NCBI RefSeq assembly: GCF_038502225.1
Contig: NC_091311.1
Location: forward strand, 38,037,072-38,101,071
Length of the DNA: 64,000 bases
From: Cherax quadricarinatus
Taxonomy: Eukaryota; Arthropoda; Malacostraca; Decapoda; Parastacidae
Direction: 5' to 3'
How positions within the stretch are numbered: the first letter of the stretch is position 1; every line of letters starts with the position of its first letter. The position numbers and the translations under genes were made by a program. The notes under the pieces were generated by a model. It was not told where the DNA came from. It did not search any database and saw nothing but the letters and a program-made list of their open reading frames with translations. Below, one piece after another: positions 20,360-31,052 of this stretch.

Positions 20360-20690
20360 CAATAGCGAGTGTCACTAAAAGAGTGAGGTAAACGTAGCAT
20401 CTGTCACTCAAGGTGCAGACTAATGGTAGCATCTGTCACTCAAGGTGCAGGCTAACGGTAGCATATGTCGCTGAAGGTGTGGTTAACGGTAGCGTGTATT
20501 GCTGAAGGCATGGACTAACAGTAGAGTGTGTCGCTTAAGGCGTAGGTTAGCGGCAGCGTTTATCGGCCAGCGCTTGAGTTAGCGGTAGTCTTGAGCAACG
20601 ATTAACGAGCGTCACTCGAAAGCTGCCCTCAAATTAGCGCGTGTCGCTCGCGGTGCAAGTTAAAAGTAGCGGGTGTCGCTCAAGTGCTTA
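20360..20690. repeat. Diverged tandem repeat, about 35-38 bp
   Basis: Units of the form GGTAGCATCTGTCACTCAAG followed by GTGCAGGCTAAC, increasingly mutated to the right (GTAGCGTGTATTGCTGAAGG, GGTAGCGGGTGTCGCTCAAG). Old array. Confidence 0.75.
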
Positions 20691-20955
20691 ACAACTACGA
20701 CTGACGACAAGTGTAGTCGTTCTAGGGGTGATGACCAGATGTGTATGCAAGAGAGCACGACCAAACATCCCCCAGTTCACCCCAGTTTGTTAGGTTCAAA
20801 GGCCATCGTATGTTCGATTTAGATATCATTTGTTAAGCCTAAAGGCTATCGAATTCCATTCGTTGATTTTTTTGCTGCATTAGGGAATGGATTCGCTTCT
20901 GCAGCTTCCTCCATAGATTCGTCTCGTTCTGGTGACGTTTTCTTGTGAATTTGCT
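20691..20955. other. No gene recognised
   Basis: No motif or repeat seen beyond short runs. Confidence 0.4.
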
Positions 20956-21025
20956 GTATAGCCCTTGTGGCTTAGCGCTTCTTTTTGATTATAATAATAA
21001 TAATAATAATAATGATAATAATAAT
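20956..21025 (+). mobile_element. GCTTAGCGC repeat, 3' end with (AAT)n
   Basis: GCCCTTGTGGCTTAGCGCTT and GATTATAATAATAATAAT match, on the other strand, the repeat at 21295-21470. A short interspersed repeat ending in AAT units. Confidence 0.65.
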
Positions 21026-21294
21026 TTCTTGTGAATTCTTGGTTAGAGTTGTCTTTTTTTTTTTTAGGTTTCAATAACATCGTATGTTAATGGCTTCGTT
21101 TTCAGGTTTCATGGCTACCGTTTGTTTAGGTTTAAACGATATTGTCTGCTGAGCTTTAAGTTTATCGTTTTGTTTCTTGAGAAATACTTCTCGTTATAAA
21201 GTATTAAAATATACTACACAGAGAAGATTGCCTCTTTCCAGCACACTTATTTAATAAACAATGAGGTACCTCGTGTAGTCGTTAGGTTCAAGAT
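21026..21294. other. No gene recognised
   Basis: A/T-rich, no motif seen. Confidence 0.35.
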
Positions 21295-21470
21295 CTATTA
21301 TTATTATTATTATAATCAAGGGGGAAGCGCTAAACCCGGAGGATTATACAGCGCCTGGGGGGGGATGTGGAAGGCATTCAGGCTTAATTCGGGGAACTGG
21401 AGCACAGATCCAATTCCCTAAATCAAGAGCCCCTCACCAACATCAAGGAACCTTCCTTGAGGGGGGTTCA
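21295..21470 (-). mobile_element. GCTTAGCGC repeat, fuller copy
   Basis: ATTATTATTATAATCAAGGG, GAAGCGCTAAACCCGGAGGA and CATTCAGGCTTAATTCGGGG, ending CACCAACATCAAGGAACC. Inverted copies: 49084-49245; partial: 20956-21025, 24590-24612 and 53150-53285. Confidence 0.75.
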
Positions 21471-21537
21471 AGATCTAACGACTACACGAGGGACATTAAG
21501 AGCACGTGTGCCCAGGTAAACATCAGTTTATTATTCA

Positions 21538-21630
21538 GTGGTGTACAATACTAACAAGTGGTTGACTGTGACACATGTGCAACACCTGGGAATTTTTATT
21601 TATGAAGACATATTGCACCTGTGTTTAGTT
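21538..21630 (+). mobile_element. GTTTCG element head, decayed
   Basis: GGTGTACAATACTAACAAG then GACACATGTGCAACACCTGG and TTTTTATTTATGAAGACA. Core partly lost. Confidence 0.6.
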
Positions 21631-21668
21631 CATTTGCTTGGACACTGACATTAAGCTCGTGTGCGCGT

Positions 21669-21757
<89 letters not shown>
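21669..21757. repeat. (AC)n microsatellite
   Basis: About 85 bp of AC dinucleotides. Confidence 0.95.
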
Positions 21758-21758
<1 letters not shown>

Positions 21759-22019
21759 ACATAATCTCTACATGTCATGTATTGTCAATAAATGACTGAC
21801 TTAAATGTATTTATATTATCAACGTGTCCAAGTCAGGTTCTCTCACTTAATAATTCATTTAAAATATCTTTTGTGTTATTACATTTATTCTCAATGATAT
21901 TTAAATAAAATGTGACTTTCTTGTGCATTGACTTTTTTCCCTCTAGCCAAAAGTATGACTTATTTTCTGTGACTTTTTTTCCCTGTTATTTTTTTTCCCT
22001 GTTATTTTTTTTCCAGACA

Positions 22020-22300
22020 CCAAAGAAACACAGCATGAGACTCACTGGCCCAAACCAGTCAGGTCCAACTCACACCCACTCATGTATTTGTCTAATAAAT
22101 TTTTAAAGCTACATAACGTTTTAGCTTCAATGACGTTACTCGGGAGTTTGGGTCACTCATCCTCAACTCTATTACCAAACCAATGCTTTCCTGTATGTCG
22201 TGACCATGTCTCCTCTCATACACTATTCTAGACATGCAAAGTCGAATTAATTTAGTGTTAATAGCTTTTCTTCCCCGTTTAAGGTGCAGCCATTCTTATG
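22020..22300 (-). mobile_element. LINE-F fragment
   Basis: CACCCACTCATGTATTTGTC, ACATAACGTTTTAGCTTCAA and CGGGAGTTTGGGTCACTCAT match 7505-7600 (also minus). Confidence 0.7.
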
Positions 22301-22307
22301 TTAACCT

Positions 22308-22984
<677 letters not shown>

Positions 22985-23650
22985 AATTAATGCCAGATCC
23001 TTCTGCTTGCTCACTGTTTGTAGCATCTTTTCTCCTAGTTTATACTCTGTGTCTGGCCTTCCTTCACCCTCTTCTCTGATTCGCATCACCTTGCACTAGA
23101 TTAGAGCAAAATTCAGTATTCACTTGCTTGGGCTCTCCTCATAATCATCCAAGTGTCTTGTAGCCTGTCTCCGATTTCAACTGTTGTTATTTCTCTAATT
23201 ACTTTTTCGCCTTTGGCAACCAAAGATATATAGGATTTGATTCCCTCTGGCAAGTCATTTACGTTTCAAGAAAATGGAGACTAGCACCGTCCTTGGGGAA
23301 CTCCGCTTGTCACTCTCACACACAACCTAACTTATATATTATTGTAGTCATTTAAGTGCTTTTGTTTGTGCCTCTGTCTGGTCTTCCAGCTTGTGACTCA
23401 GCCTCTGCATGTGAAGATGTGTCAAACGTTTTCCAGCACTTTAAATAATACACTCTGTCTCGACGATTTCCGTTATTCACTAGTAGAATATCATCTGGTT
23501 CGTGATGCAGGGCTTCTCTTCCCCAAATCTGTGATGGTGTTCTGTAATGAAGTTGTTCAGCTCTTGGTGCATCACCAACCTCCTGATTATCATTTCCGGT
23601 ACTCTGGAGTTTTGTAAGTTACTTGACAAAGCCTCACCGGGAGCGGAACG
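22985..23650 (-). pseudogene. Old CR1-type reverse transcriptase relic
   Basis: The minus strand encodes VTSGVPQG (about 23320-23297), then VNDLPEGIKSYISLVAKGEK where FADD would be expected and VAKG stands, then IREITTVEIGDRLQDTW. Further on, a region comparable with LINE-E YRLGGQRL is seen near 23035. Many stops. The active site is destroyed. The order of motifs matches a LINE-E relative, but the family cannot be fixed. Confidence 0.55.
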
Positions 23651-24035
23651 TCCTTAAATACAAGATTTCATCCATGTCCTTCATTCACAGTTTGTTTGCT
23701 TCTGTCGAAGCTGCATTCATTACCTCCTCCTCGAATATTTGGATGTCATCTAGTTCAGGTTGGTCAGTTCCCTACCTTTTGTTTTCTTATATCTTTCCTG
23801 TCTCCCCAGTGTCACCAAAACTTCTGCTCACTTTTCAGCCAACTTATCTAGTTGGTAATTTCCGTCAGCGCTCCGCACTTCTCCTTTAGTCACTTGGATC
23901 TTAACTGTTGTTTTTATTACATAGCTGTAGATCATTTTCGTTTCTGATTTTGTTCTGACGCTGTTTTATTGTCAAACTTCAGTTCATCTTCTGTTTTCTC
24001 CTGCCACACAGATGAAAGATAGTCCTCGCAACAAA
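23651..24035. other. Possible upstream part of the RT relic
   Basis: Orientation and position would fit the linker and fingers of the relic at 22985-23650, but I see no motif strong enough to assign it. Confidence 0.3.
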
Positions 24036-24039
24036 AGAA

Positions 24040-24236
24040 GGAATATTCACTCAACTGAATATTCACTCACTGAAGTGCACAGACACCACACTTCCAATAA
24101 TCATCCGAACTGCAACATCCTCACCCCTTCTTCAGAATGCAGACATTGCACTTCCCATCTCCAGAACTCAAGGCCAGCTAACCGGTTTCCCTGAATCCCT
24201 TCGTAAATGCTACCTTGCTCACACTCCAACAGCGCC
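24040..24236 (-). mobile_element. LINE-R solo 3' UTR
   Basis: Reverse complement matches 762-950: GTTGGAGTGTGAGCAAGGTA, GGGATTCAGGGAAACCGG and CTGGAGATGGGAAGTGCA. No coding part is attached. Confidence 0.75.
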
Positions 24237-24351
24237 TCGAATCCCTTAACCAGTCACTCCGACCGAATAAGGTTCCTGGATGAGCAGAACTCTACCACTA
24301 AGAACTTTACTCCCTTCCATCAACCCTCCCAGACATGTGCTCTACCCCTCT

Positions 24352-24485
24352 ACCTGGAGTCTACCAGGAGGGTATTCCGGGGATCGACGCCCCCGCGGCC
24401 CGATCCACGACCAGGCCTCCCGTTGGATCAAGCCTTGATCAACCAGGCTGTTACTGTTGACCGCACGTAGTCCATCGTACGAGCC
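24352..24485 (-). mobile_element. LINE-A solo 3' end
   Basis: CTACCTGGAGTCTACCAGGA, GATCGACGCCCCCGCGGCCC and CAGGCTGTTACTGTTGACCG; truncated at about 134 bp. Confidence 0.85.
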
Positions 24486-24589
24486 CTCACCTTACGCTCG
24501 CATAGTATTTTCTAGCTTCTCCGTTCGTCTCTTGTTTTTCGTCGTCTTCCACGTTGTTTTGTTGTCTTCCCAGGAGCAGTACAACCTCT

Positions 24590-24611
24590 ACGGCTTTAGC
24601 GCTCCCACTGA

Positions 24612-24693
<82 letters not shown>

Positions 24694-24735
24694 TATAATA
24701 ATAATAATGATAATAATAATACATTAATAATAATA
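24590..24735. repeat. (AAT)n microsatellite with GCTTAGCGC-type lead
   Basis: GGCTTTAGCGCTCCCACTG followed by AAT repeats for about 110 bp. Confidence 0.85.
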
Positions 24736-24785
24736 ACTTTCTGTTTGTCTCTATTTTCCTTCTTTCTATTCTCATGCCAGATGTA

Positions 24786-25098
24786 TGTACTCACCTAATT
24801 GTGGTTGCAGGTGTTGAGACTCCGTTCCTGGCCCCGCCTCTTCACTGAATGCTACTAGGTCCTCTCTATCCCTGCTCCCTGAGCTTTATCATACCTCGTC
24901 TTAAAGCTATGTATGGTTCTTGCCTCCACTACATCACTCCCCAGACTGTTCCACTTCCTGGCCACTCTGTGACTGAAGAAATGCTTCCTAACATCCCTGT
25001 GACTCATCTGAGTCTTCAACTTCCACGGGTGACCCCTCGTTTCTGTGTCCCATCTCTGGAACATCTTGTCTCTGTCCACCTTGTCTATTCCACGCAGT

Positions 25099-25102
<4 letters not shown>
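24786..25102 (-). pseudogene. LINE-E C-terminal fragment
   Basis: The minus strand from 25102 encodes KILRGIDKVDRDKMFQRWDT, VRKHFFSHRVARKWNSLGSD and HSFKTRYDKAQG to a stop at 24855, then the 3' UTR to GTACTCACCTAATTG at about 24786. Matches 63711-63989. The 5' truncation point lies exactly at a GT/AC microsatellite. Confidence 0.85.

Positions 25103-25192
<90 letters not shown>
25103..25192. repeat. (GT)n microsatellite next to LINE-E
   Basis: About 90 bp of GT directly abutting LINE-E coding sequence. Confidence 0.95.
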
Positions 25193-25194
<2 letters not shown>

Positions 25195-25309
25195 AAGTTC
25201 ATGTACACACCGTTTGATGACTTTTACAGCTGCATTAAACTGTTTTAAATGAGCAGCCTCGACACGTGGAGCTTCAAGTGACTAGAAGCAGAGACATGAA
25301 ATGAAATAG

Positions 25310-25401
<92 letters not shown>
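25310..25401. repeat. (ATT)n microsatellite
   Basis: About 90 bp of ATT. Confidence 0.95.
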
Positions 25402-25837
25402 CAACATTATTAATTTAAAGTGCTAAAGCATTTAGGGTACCTGGATCAAGGTCTGATCACCCATGAGTGAGTCAGATTTAGTTCTGCTGAACACCAGACT
25501 TGGCTGCCGAGTTCAACCAACTAGAAAAGTTCACAATTAAGTCTTTCAGTGTATATTCAAACCGTAATTCGTCAACCAACAGGTAGCTAAGAGGCGGGGG
25601 CCCGAGAGCTGCAGCTCAACTCCTAGTAGATACAGCTAGGTATGGTGCCAGGCTTCCAAGATCTGATGGAAAAAATCGAAAAGTTTAGGAAAAAAAATGA
25701 TTGCGGTGTTATTCGTCGACCATTTCTGATAACTTCAAAAAATTACTGAATATGAATCATAAATTTTGAAATACCTTTGATACACAGTTTGAAGAGTAGG
25801 TATGTCAGCTCAAGATCCCTTCCAGGGAGGTGCTTTG
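25402..25837. other. No gene recognised
   Basis: No supported ORF or repeat. Confidence 0.4.
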
Positions 25838-28068
25838 GAGATACCTGGAGATACCTGGAGATACCTGGAGAGAGTTCCGGGGGTCAACGCCCCAGCGGCC
25901 CGGTCTGAGACCAGGCCTCCTGGTGGATCAGAGCCTGATCAACCAGGCTGTTGCTGCTGGCTGCACGCAAACCAACATACGAGCCACAGCCCGGCTGATC
26001 CGGAACTGACTTTAGGTGCTTGTCCAGTGCCAGCTTGAAGACTGCCAGGGGTCTGTTGGTAATCCCCCTTATGTGTGCTGGGAGGCAGTTGAACAGTCTC
26101 GGGCCCCTGACACTTATTGTATGGTCTCTTAACGTGCTAGTGACACCCCTGCTTTTCATTGGGGGGATGGTGCATCGTCTGCCAAGTCTTTTGCTTTCGT
26201 AGTGGGTGATTTTCGTGTGCAAGTTCGGTACTAGTCCCTCTAGGATTTTCCAGGTGTATATAATCATGTATCTCTCCCTCCTGCGTTCCAGGGAATACAG
26301 GTTTAGGAACCTCAAGCGCTCCCAATAATTGAGGTGTTTTATCTCCGTTATGCGCACCGTGAAAGTTCTCTGTACATTTTCTAGGTCGGCAATTTCACCT
26401 GCCTTGAAAGGTGCTGTTAGTGTGCAGCAATATTCCAGCCTAGATAGAACAAGTGACCTGAAGAGTGTCATCATGGGCTTGGCCTCCCTAGTTTTGAAGG
26501 TTCTCATTATCCATCCTGTCATTTTTCTAGCAGATGCGATTGATACAATGTTATGGTCCTTGAAGGTGAGATCCTCCGACATGATCACTCCCAGGTCTTT
26601 GACGTTGGTGTTTCGCTCTATTTTGTGGCCAGAATTTGTTTTGTACTCTGATGAAGATTTAATTTCCTCATGTTTACCATATCTGAGTAATTGAAATTTC
26701 TCATCGTTGAACTTCATATTGTTTTCTGCAGCCCACTGAAAGATTTGGTTGATGTCTGCCTGGAGCTTTGCAGTGTCTGCAATGGAAGACACTGTCATGC
26801 AGATTCGGGTGTCATCTGCAAAGGAAGACACGGTGCTGTGGCTGACATCCTTGTCTATGTCGGATATAAGGATGAGGAACAAGATGGGAGCGAGTACTGT
26901 GCCTTGTGGAACAGAGCTTTTCACCGTAGCTGCCTCGGACTTTACTCTGTTGACGACTACTCTCTGTGTTCTGTTAGTGAGGAAATTATAGATCCATCGA
27001 CCGACTTTTCCTGTTATTCCTTTAGCACGCATTTTGTGCGCTATTACGCCATGGTCACACTTGTCGAAGGCTTTTGCAAAGTCTGTATATATTACATCTG
27101 CATTCTTTTTGTCTTCTAGTGCATTTAGGACCTTGTCGTAGTGGTCCAATAGTTGAGACAGACAGGAGCGACCTGTTCTAAACCCATGTTGCCCTGGGTT
27201 GTGTAACTGATGGGTTTCTAGATGCGTGGTGATCTTGCTTCTTAGGACCCTTTCAAAGATTTTTATGATATGGGATGTTAGTGCTATTGGTCTGTAGTTC
27301 TTTGCTGTTGCTTTACTGCCCCCTTTGTGGAGTGGGGCTATGTCTGTTGTTTTTAGTAACTGTGGGACGACCCCCGTGTCCATGCTCCCTCTCCATAGGA
27401 TGGAAAAGGCTCGTGATAGGGGCTTCTTGCAGTTCTTGATGAACACAGAGTTCCATGAGTCTGGCCCTGGGGCAGAGTGCATGGGCATGTCATTTATCGC
27501 CTGTTCGAAGTCATTTGGCGTCAGGATAACATCGGATAGGCTTGTGTTAATCAAATTTTGTGGCTCTCTCATAAAAAATTCATTTTGATCTTCGACTCTC
27601 AGTCTGGTTAGCGGCTTGCTAAAAACTGAGTCATATTGGGACTTGAGTAGCTCACTCATTTCCTTGTTGTCATCTGTGTAGGACCCATCTTGTTTAAGTA
27701 GGGGCCCAATACTGGACGTTGTTCTCGATTTTGATTTGGCATAGGAGAAGAAATACTTTGGGTTTCTTTCGATTTTATTTATGGCTTTTAGTTCTTCCCG
27801 CGATTCCTGACTCCTAAAGGATTCTTTTAGCTTAAGTTCGATGCTTGCTATTTCTCTGACCAGTGTCTCCCTACGCATTTCAGATATATTGACCTCTTTT
27901 AGCCGCTCTGTTATTCTTTTCCGTCGCCTGTAAAGGGAGCGCCTGTCTCTTTCTGTTTTACATCTACTCCTCCTTTTTCTTAGAGGAATAAGCCTTGTGC
28001 ATACATCGAGTGCTACCGAGTTAATCTGTTCTAGGCATAAGTTGGGGTCTGTGTTGCTTAGTATATCT
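25838..28068 (-). mobile_element. LINE-A copy, RT part to 3' end
   Basis: A 5'-truncated copy of about 2.2 kb that lacks the endonuclease. The 3' tail is a CTCCAGGTAT repeat (complement GATACCTGGA three times at 25839-25868). It belongs to a subfamily with ACCCCCGGAACTCTCTCC near the end, also seen at 31021 and 36158. Confidence 0.85.
25884..28066 (-). CDS. LINE-A reverse transcriptase (no endonuclease)
   Basis: Open for about 727 codons. The first in-frame Met is at 27878, but coding similarity extends to about 28066 (CLEQINSVALDVCTRLIPLR and SLYRRRKRITERL). Counting from 27878: PMHSAPGPDSWNSVFIKNC about 132-150, NYRPIALTSHIIKIFE 194-209, GQHGFRTGRSC 229-239, DFAKAFD 266-272, SVPQGTVLAPILF 322-334, FADD 353-356, then LGVIMSEDLTF and the LERRRERYMIIYTWKILEG C-terminal region. 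No stop or frameshift; all RT catalytic residues are present. This is the best complete LINE-A RT here. Without the endonuclease and 5' UTR it cannot move by itself. Confidence 0.9.
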
Positions 28069-28084
28069 ATTGGGTGTAAGTGAA

Positions 28085-28121
28085 GGGCTTGCTGCAGTGT
28101 TCTTTCTTATGTTCTTGATTT
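28085..28121 (+). mobile_element. LINE-F 3' terminal scrap
   Basis: GGGCTTGCTGCAGTGTTC and TTTCTTATGTTCTT match the LINE-F terminus; it borders the 41-bp satellite. Confidence 0.5.
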
Positions 28122-28135
28122 AAGGGACTAGACAT

Positions 28136-30165
28136 ATGTTGGTTGAATGCCACACAGTCATACCATGATGGTAGGGTTGCTGGTTGAATGCCACACGGTC
28201 ATAACATGATGGCAGGGTTGCTGGTTGAATGCCACACAGTCATAACATGATGGCAGGGTTGCTGGTTGAATGCCACACGGTCATAACATGATGGCAGGGT
28301 TGCTGGTTGAATGCCACACGGTCATAACATGATGGCAGGGTTGCTGGTTGAATGCCACACGGTCATAACATGATGGCAGGGTTGTTGGTTGAATGCCACA
28401 CGGTCATAACATGATGGCAGGGTTGCTGGTTGAATGCCACACGGTCATAACATGATGGCAGGGCTGCTGGTTGAATGCCACACGGTCATAACATGATGGC
28501 AGGGCTGCTGGTTGAATGCCACACGGTCATAACATGATGGCAGGGTTGCTGGTTGAATGCCACACGGTCATAACATGATGGCAGGGCTGCTGGTTGAATG
28601 CCACACGGTCATAACATGATGGCAGGGCTGCTGGTTGAATGCCACACGGTCATAACATGATGGCAGGGTTGCTGGTTGAATGCCACACGGTCATACCATG
28701 ATGGTAGGGTTGCTGGTTGAATGCCACACGGTCATAACATAATGGCAGGGTTGCTGGTTGAATGCCACATGGTCATAACATGGTGGCAGGGTTGCTGGTT
28801 GAATGCCACATGGTCATAACATGATGGCAGGGCTGCTGGTTGAATGCCACACGGTCATAACATGATGGCAGGGTTGTTGGTTGAATGCCACACGGTCATA
28901 ACATGATGGCAGGGTTGCTGGTTGAATGCCACACGGTCATAACATGATGGCAGGGCTGCTGGTTGAATGCCACACGGTCATAACATGATGGCAGGGCTGC
29001 TGGTTGAATGCCACACGTCATAACATGATGGCAGGGTTGCTGGTTGAATGCCACACGGTCATAACATGATGGCAGGGCTGCTGGTTGAATGCCACACGGT
29101 CATAACATGATGGCAGGGCTGCTGGTTGAATGCCACACGGTCATAACATGATGGCAGGGTTGCTGGTTGAATGCCACACGGTCATAACATGATGGCAGGG
29201 TTGCTGGTTGAATGCCACACGGTCATAACATGATGGCAGGGCTGCTGGTTGAATGCCACACGGTCATAACATGATGGCAGGGTTGCTGGTTGAATGCCAC
29301 ACGGTCATAACATGATGGCAGGGCTGCTGGTTGAATGCCACACGGTCATAACATGATGGCAGGGTTGTTGGTTGAATGCCACACGGTCATAACATGATGG
29401 CAGGGTTGCTGGTTGAATGCCACACGGTCATAACATGATGGCAGGGCTGCTGGTTGAATGCCACACGGTCATAACATGATGGCAGGGTTGCTGGTTGAAT
29501 GCCACACGGTCATAACATGATGGCAGGGCTGCTGGTTGAATGCCACACGGTCATAACATGATGGCAGGGTTGCTGGTTGAATGCCACACGGTCATAACAT
29601 GATGGCAGGGTTGCTGGTTGAATGCCACACGGTCATAACATGATGGCAGGGTTGCTGGTTGAATGCCACACAGTCATAACATGATGGCAGGGCTGCTGGT
29701 TGAATGCCACACAGTCATAACATGATGGCAGGGTTGCTGGTTGAATGCCACACGGTCATAACATGATGGCAGGGTTGCTGGTTGACTGCTACACGGTCAT
29801 AACATGGTGGCAGGGTTGCTGGTTGAATGCCACACGGTCATAACATGATGGCAGGGTTGCTGGTTGACTGCTACACGGTCATAACATGGTGGCAGGGTTG
29901 CTGGTTGAATGCCACACGGTCATAACATGGTGGCAGGGTTGCTGGTTGAATGCCACACAGTCATAACATGGTGGCAGGGTTGCTGGTTGACTGCTACACG
30001 GTCATAACATGGTGGCAGGGTTGCTGGTTGAATGCCACATGGTCATAACATGATGGCAGGGTTGCTGGTTGAATGCCACATGGTCATAAGATGATGGCAG
30101 GGTTGCTGGTTGAATGCCACATGGTCATAACATGATGGCAGGGTTGCTGGTTGACTGCTACACTT
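28136..30165. repeat. 41-bp satellite, about 49 copies
   Basis: Unit GGGTTGCTGGTTGAATGCCA + CACGGTCATAACATGATGGC + A. Very uniform, with variants at the fourth and fifth bases (GGGTTG or GGGCTG), an ATGGTGGCA variant and a GACTGCTACAC variant concentrated at the right end (from about 29780). One copy near 29013 has lost a G. No long ORF; each unit has stops. Confidence 0.97.
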
Positions 30166-30404
30166 ACTCAGTTACTGGTGTCGTGTCCTGTTGTTAACGT
30201 TACCTCAGTTCACGTTATAACAACGTGCACATTGAAACTAGTTTTAATGTATGTACCAGAAACACAATGTTGTGAATGACGAGGACACGCTGACACTGGA
30301 ACATACATTCAGAATAACGCTGCCGGTTGCTGCTTCCGAGACTGGGGCCAGGAACGGAATCTCGACTCCCTGCAAACAATTCGGTGAGTACAACTTGGTC
30401 TACT
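30166..30404. other. No gene recognised
   Basis: No supported ORF or repeat. Confidence 0.35.
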
Positions 30405-30590
30405 TTGAGTCTACCTGTAGAGTTCTCCGTTTTTAGGAACCTGAAGGAGATTTGAGAGTACAAAGGGGTCAACACCCCCTGCGGCCGGTGCCTGACCAAG
30501 TCTCTTAGTGGATCAAAGGAACTTCAAACAGACTGATGCTGCTGGCCGTACGCAGTCCAAGGTATGAACTACACCTGGACTGAAATTCCC
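30405..30590 (-). mobile_element. Degenerate LINE-A solo 3' end
   Basis: GAGTCTACCTGTAGAGTTCT, GGGGTCAACACCCCCTGCGG and GCTGCTGGCCGTACGCAGTC; many changes and an inserted stretch near 30430. Confidence 0.65.
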
Positions 30591-30670
30591 CTTTCACCCT
30601 ATATGGTATAATAGGGTGAAAAGTTTGCATAGTTTTGTGCCCCTTAAACTTACTGCGAGTATACACACAC

Positions 30671-30790
<120 letters not shown>

Positions 30791-30884
30791 GAGTGTTTTT
30801 GTGTGTAAGATAAATAAGGAACAAAAATCCCACAGTCTTCGTCAACATTTCCGTGTAATGCTGGCCTAAACATCTTCATGTATC

Positions 30885-30945
30885 ATCCAAACGTTTCGGA
30901 GCATCAAACACCGTCATCAGTGCTACAACACTGAAGAACAGTCAA
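30885..30945 (+). mobile_element. GTTTCG core fragment
   Basis: ATCCAAACGTTTCGGAGCAT followed by CATCAGTGCTACAACACTG. Confidence 0.45.
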
Positions 30946-31020
30946 TAAGGGGAGGGGTGGGAATTATCAAATAAAAAAATAATGTTCCCAGTTAAAAAAA
31001 GTCACCAAATGTAACTTAAC

Positions 31021-31052
31021 TAAGGTTCTGGCGGGGCGTTGTTACCCGGAAC
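31021..31052 (+). mobile_element. LINE-A 3' terminus at array left edge
   Basis: GGCGGGGCGTTGTTACCCGG then AACTCTCTCCAGG, the last bases of the same LINE-A subfamily as 25838 and 36158. The 22-bp array starts in its tail. Confidence 0.75.

Noticed and set aside
28136..30165. CRISPR array
   Set aside because: Units are direct and contiguous with no unique spacers; a eukaryotic satellite.
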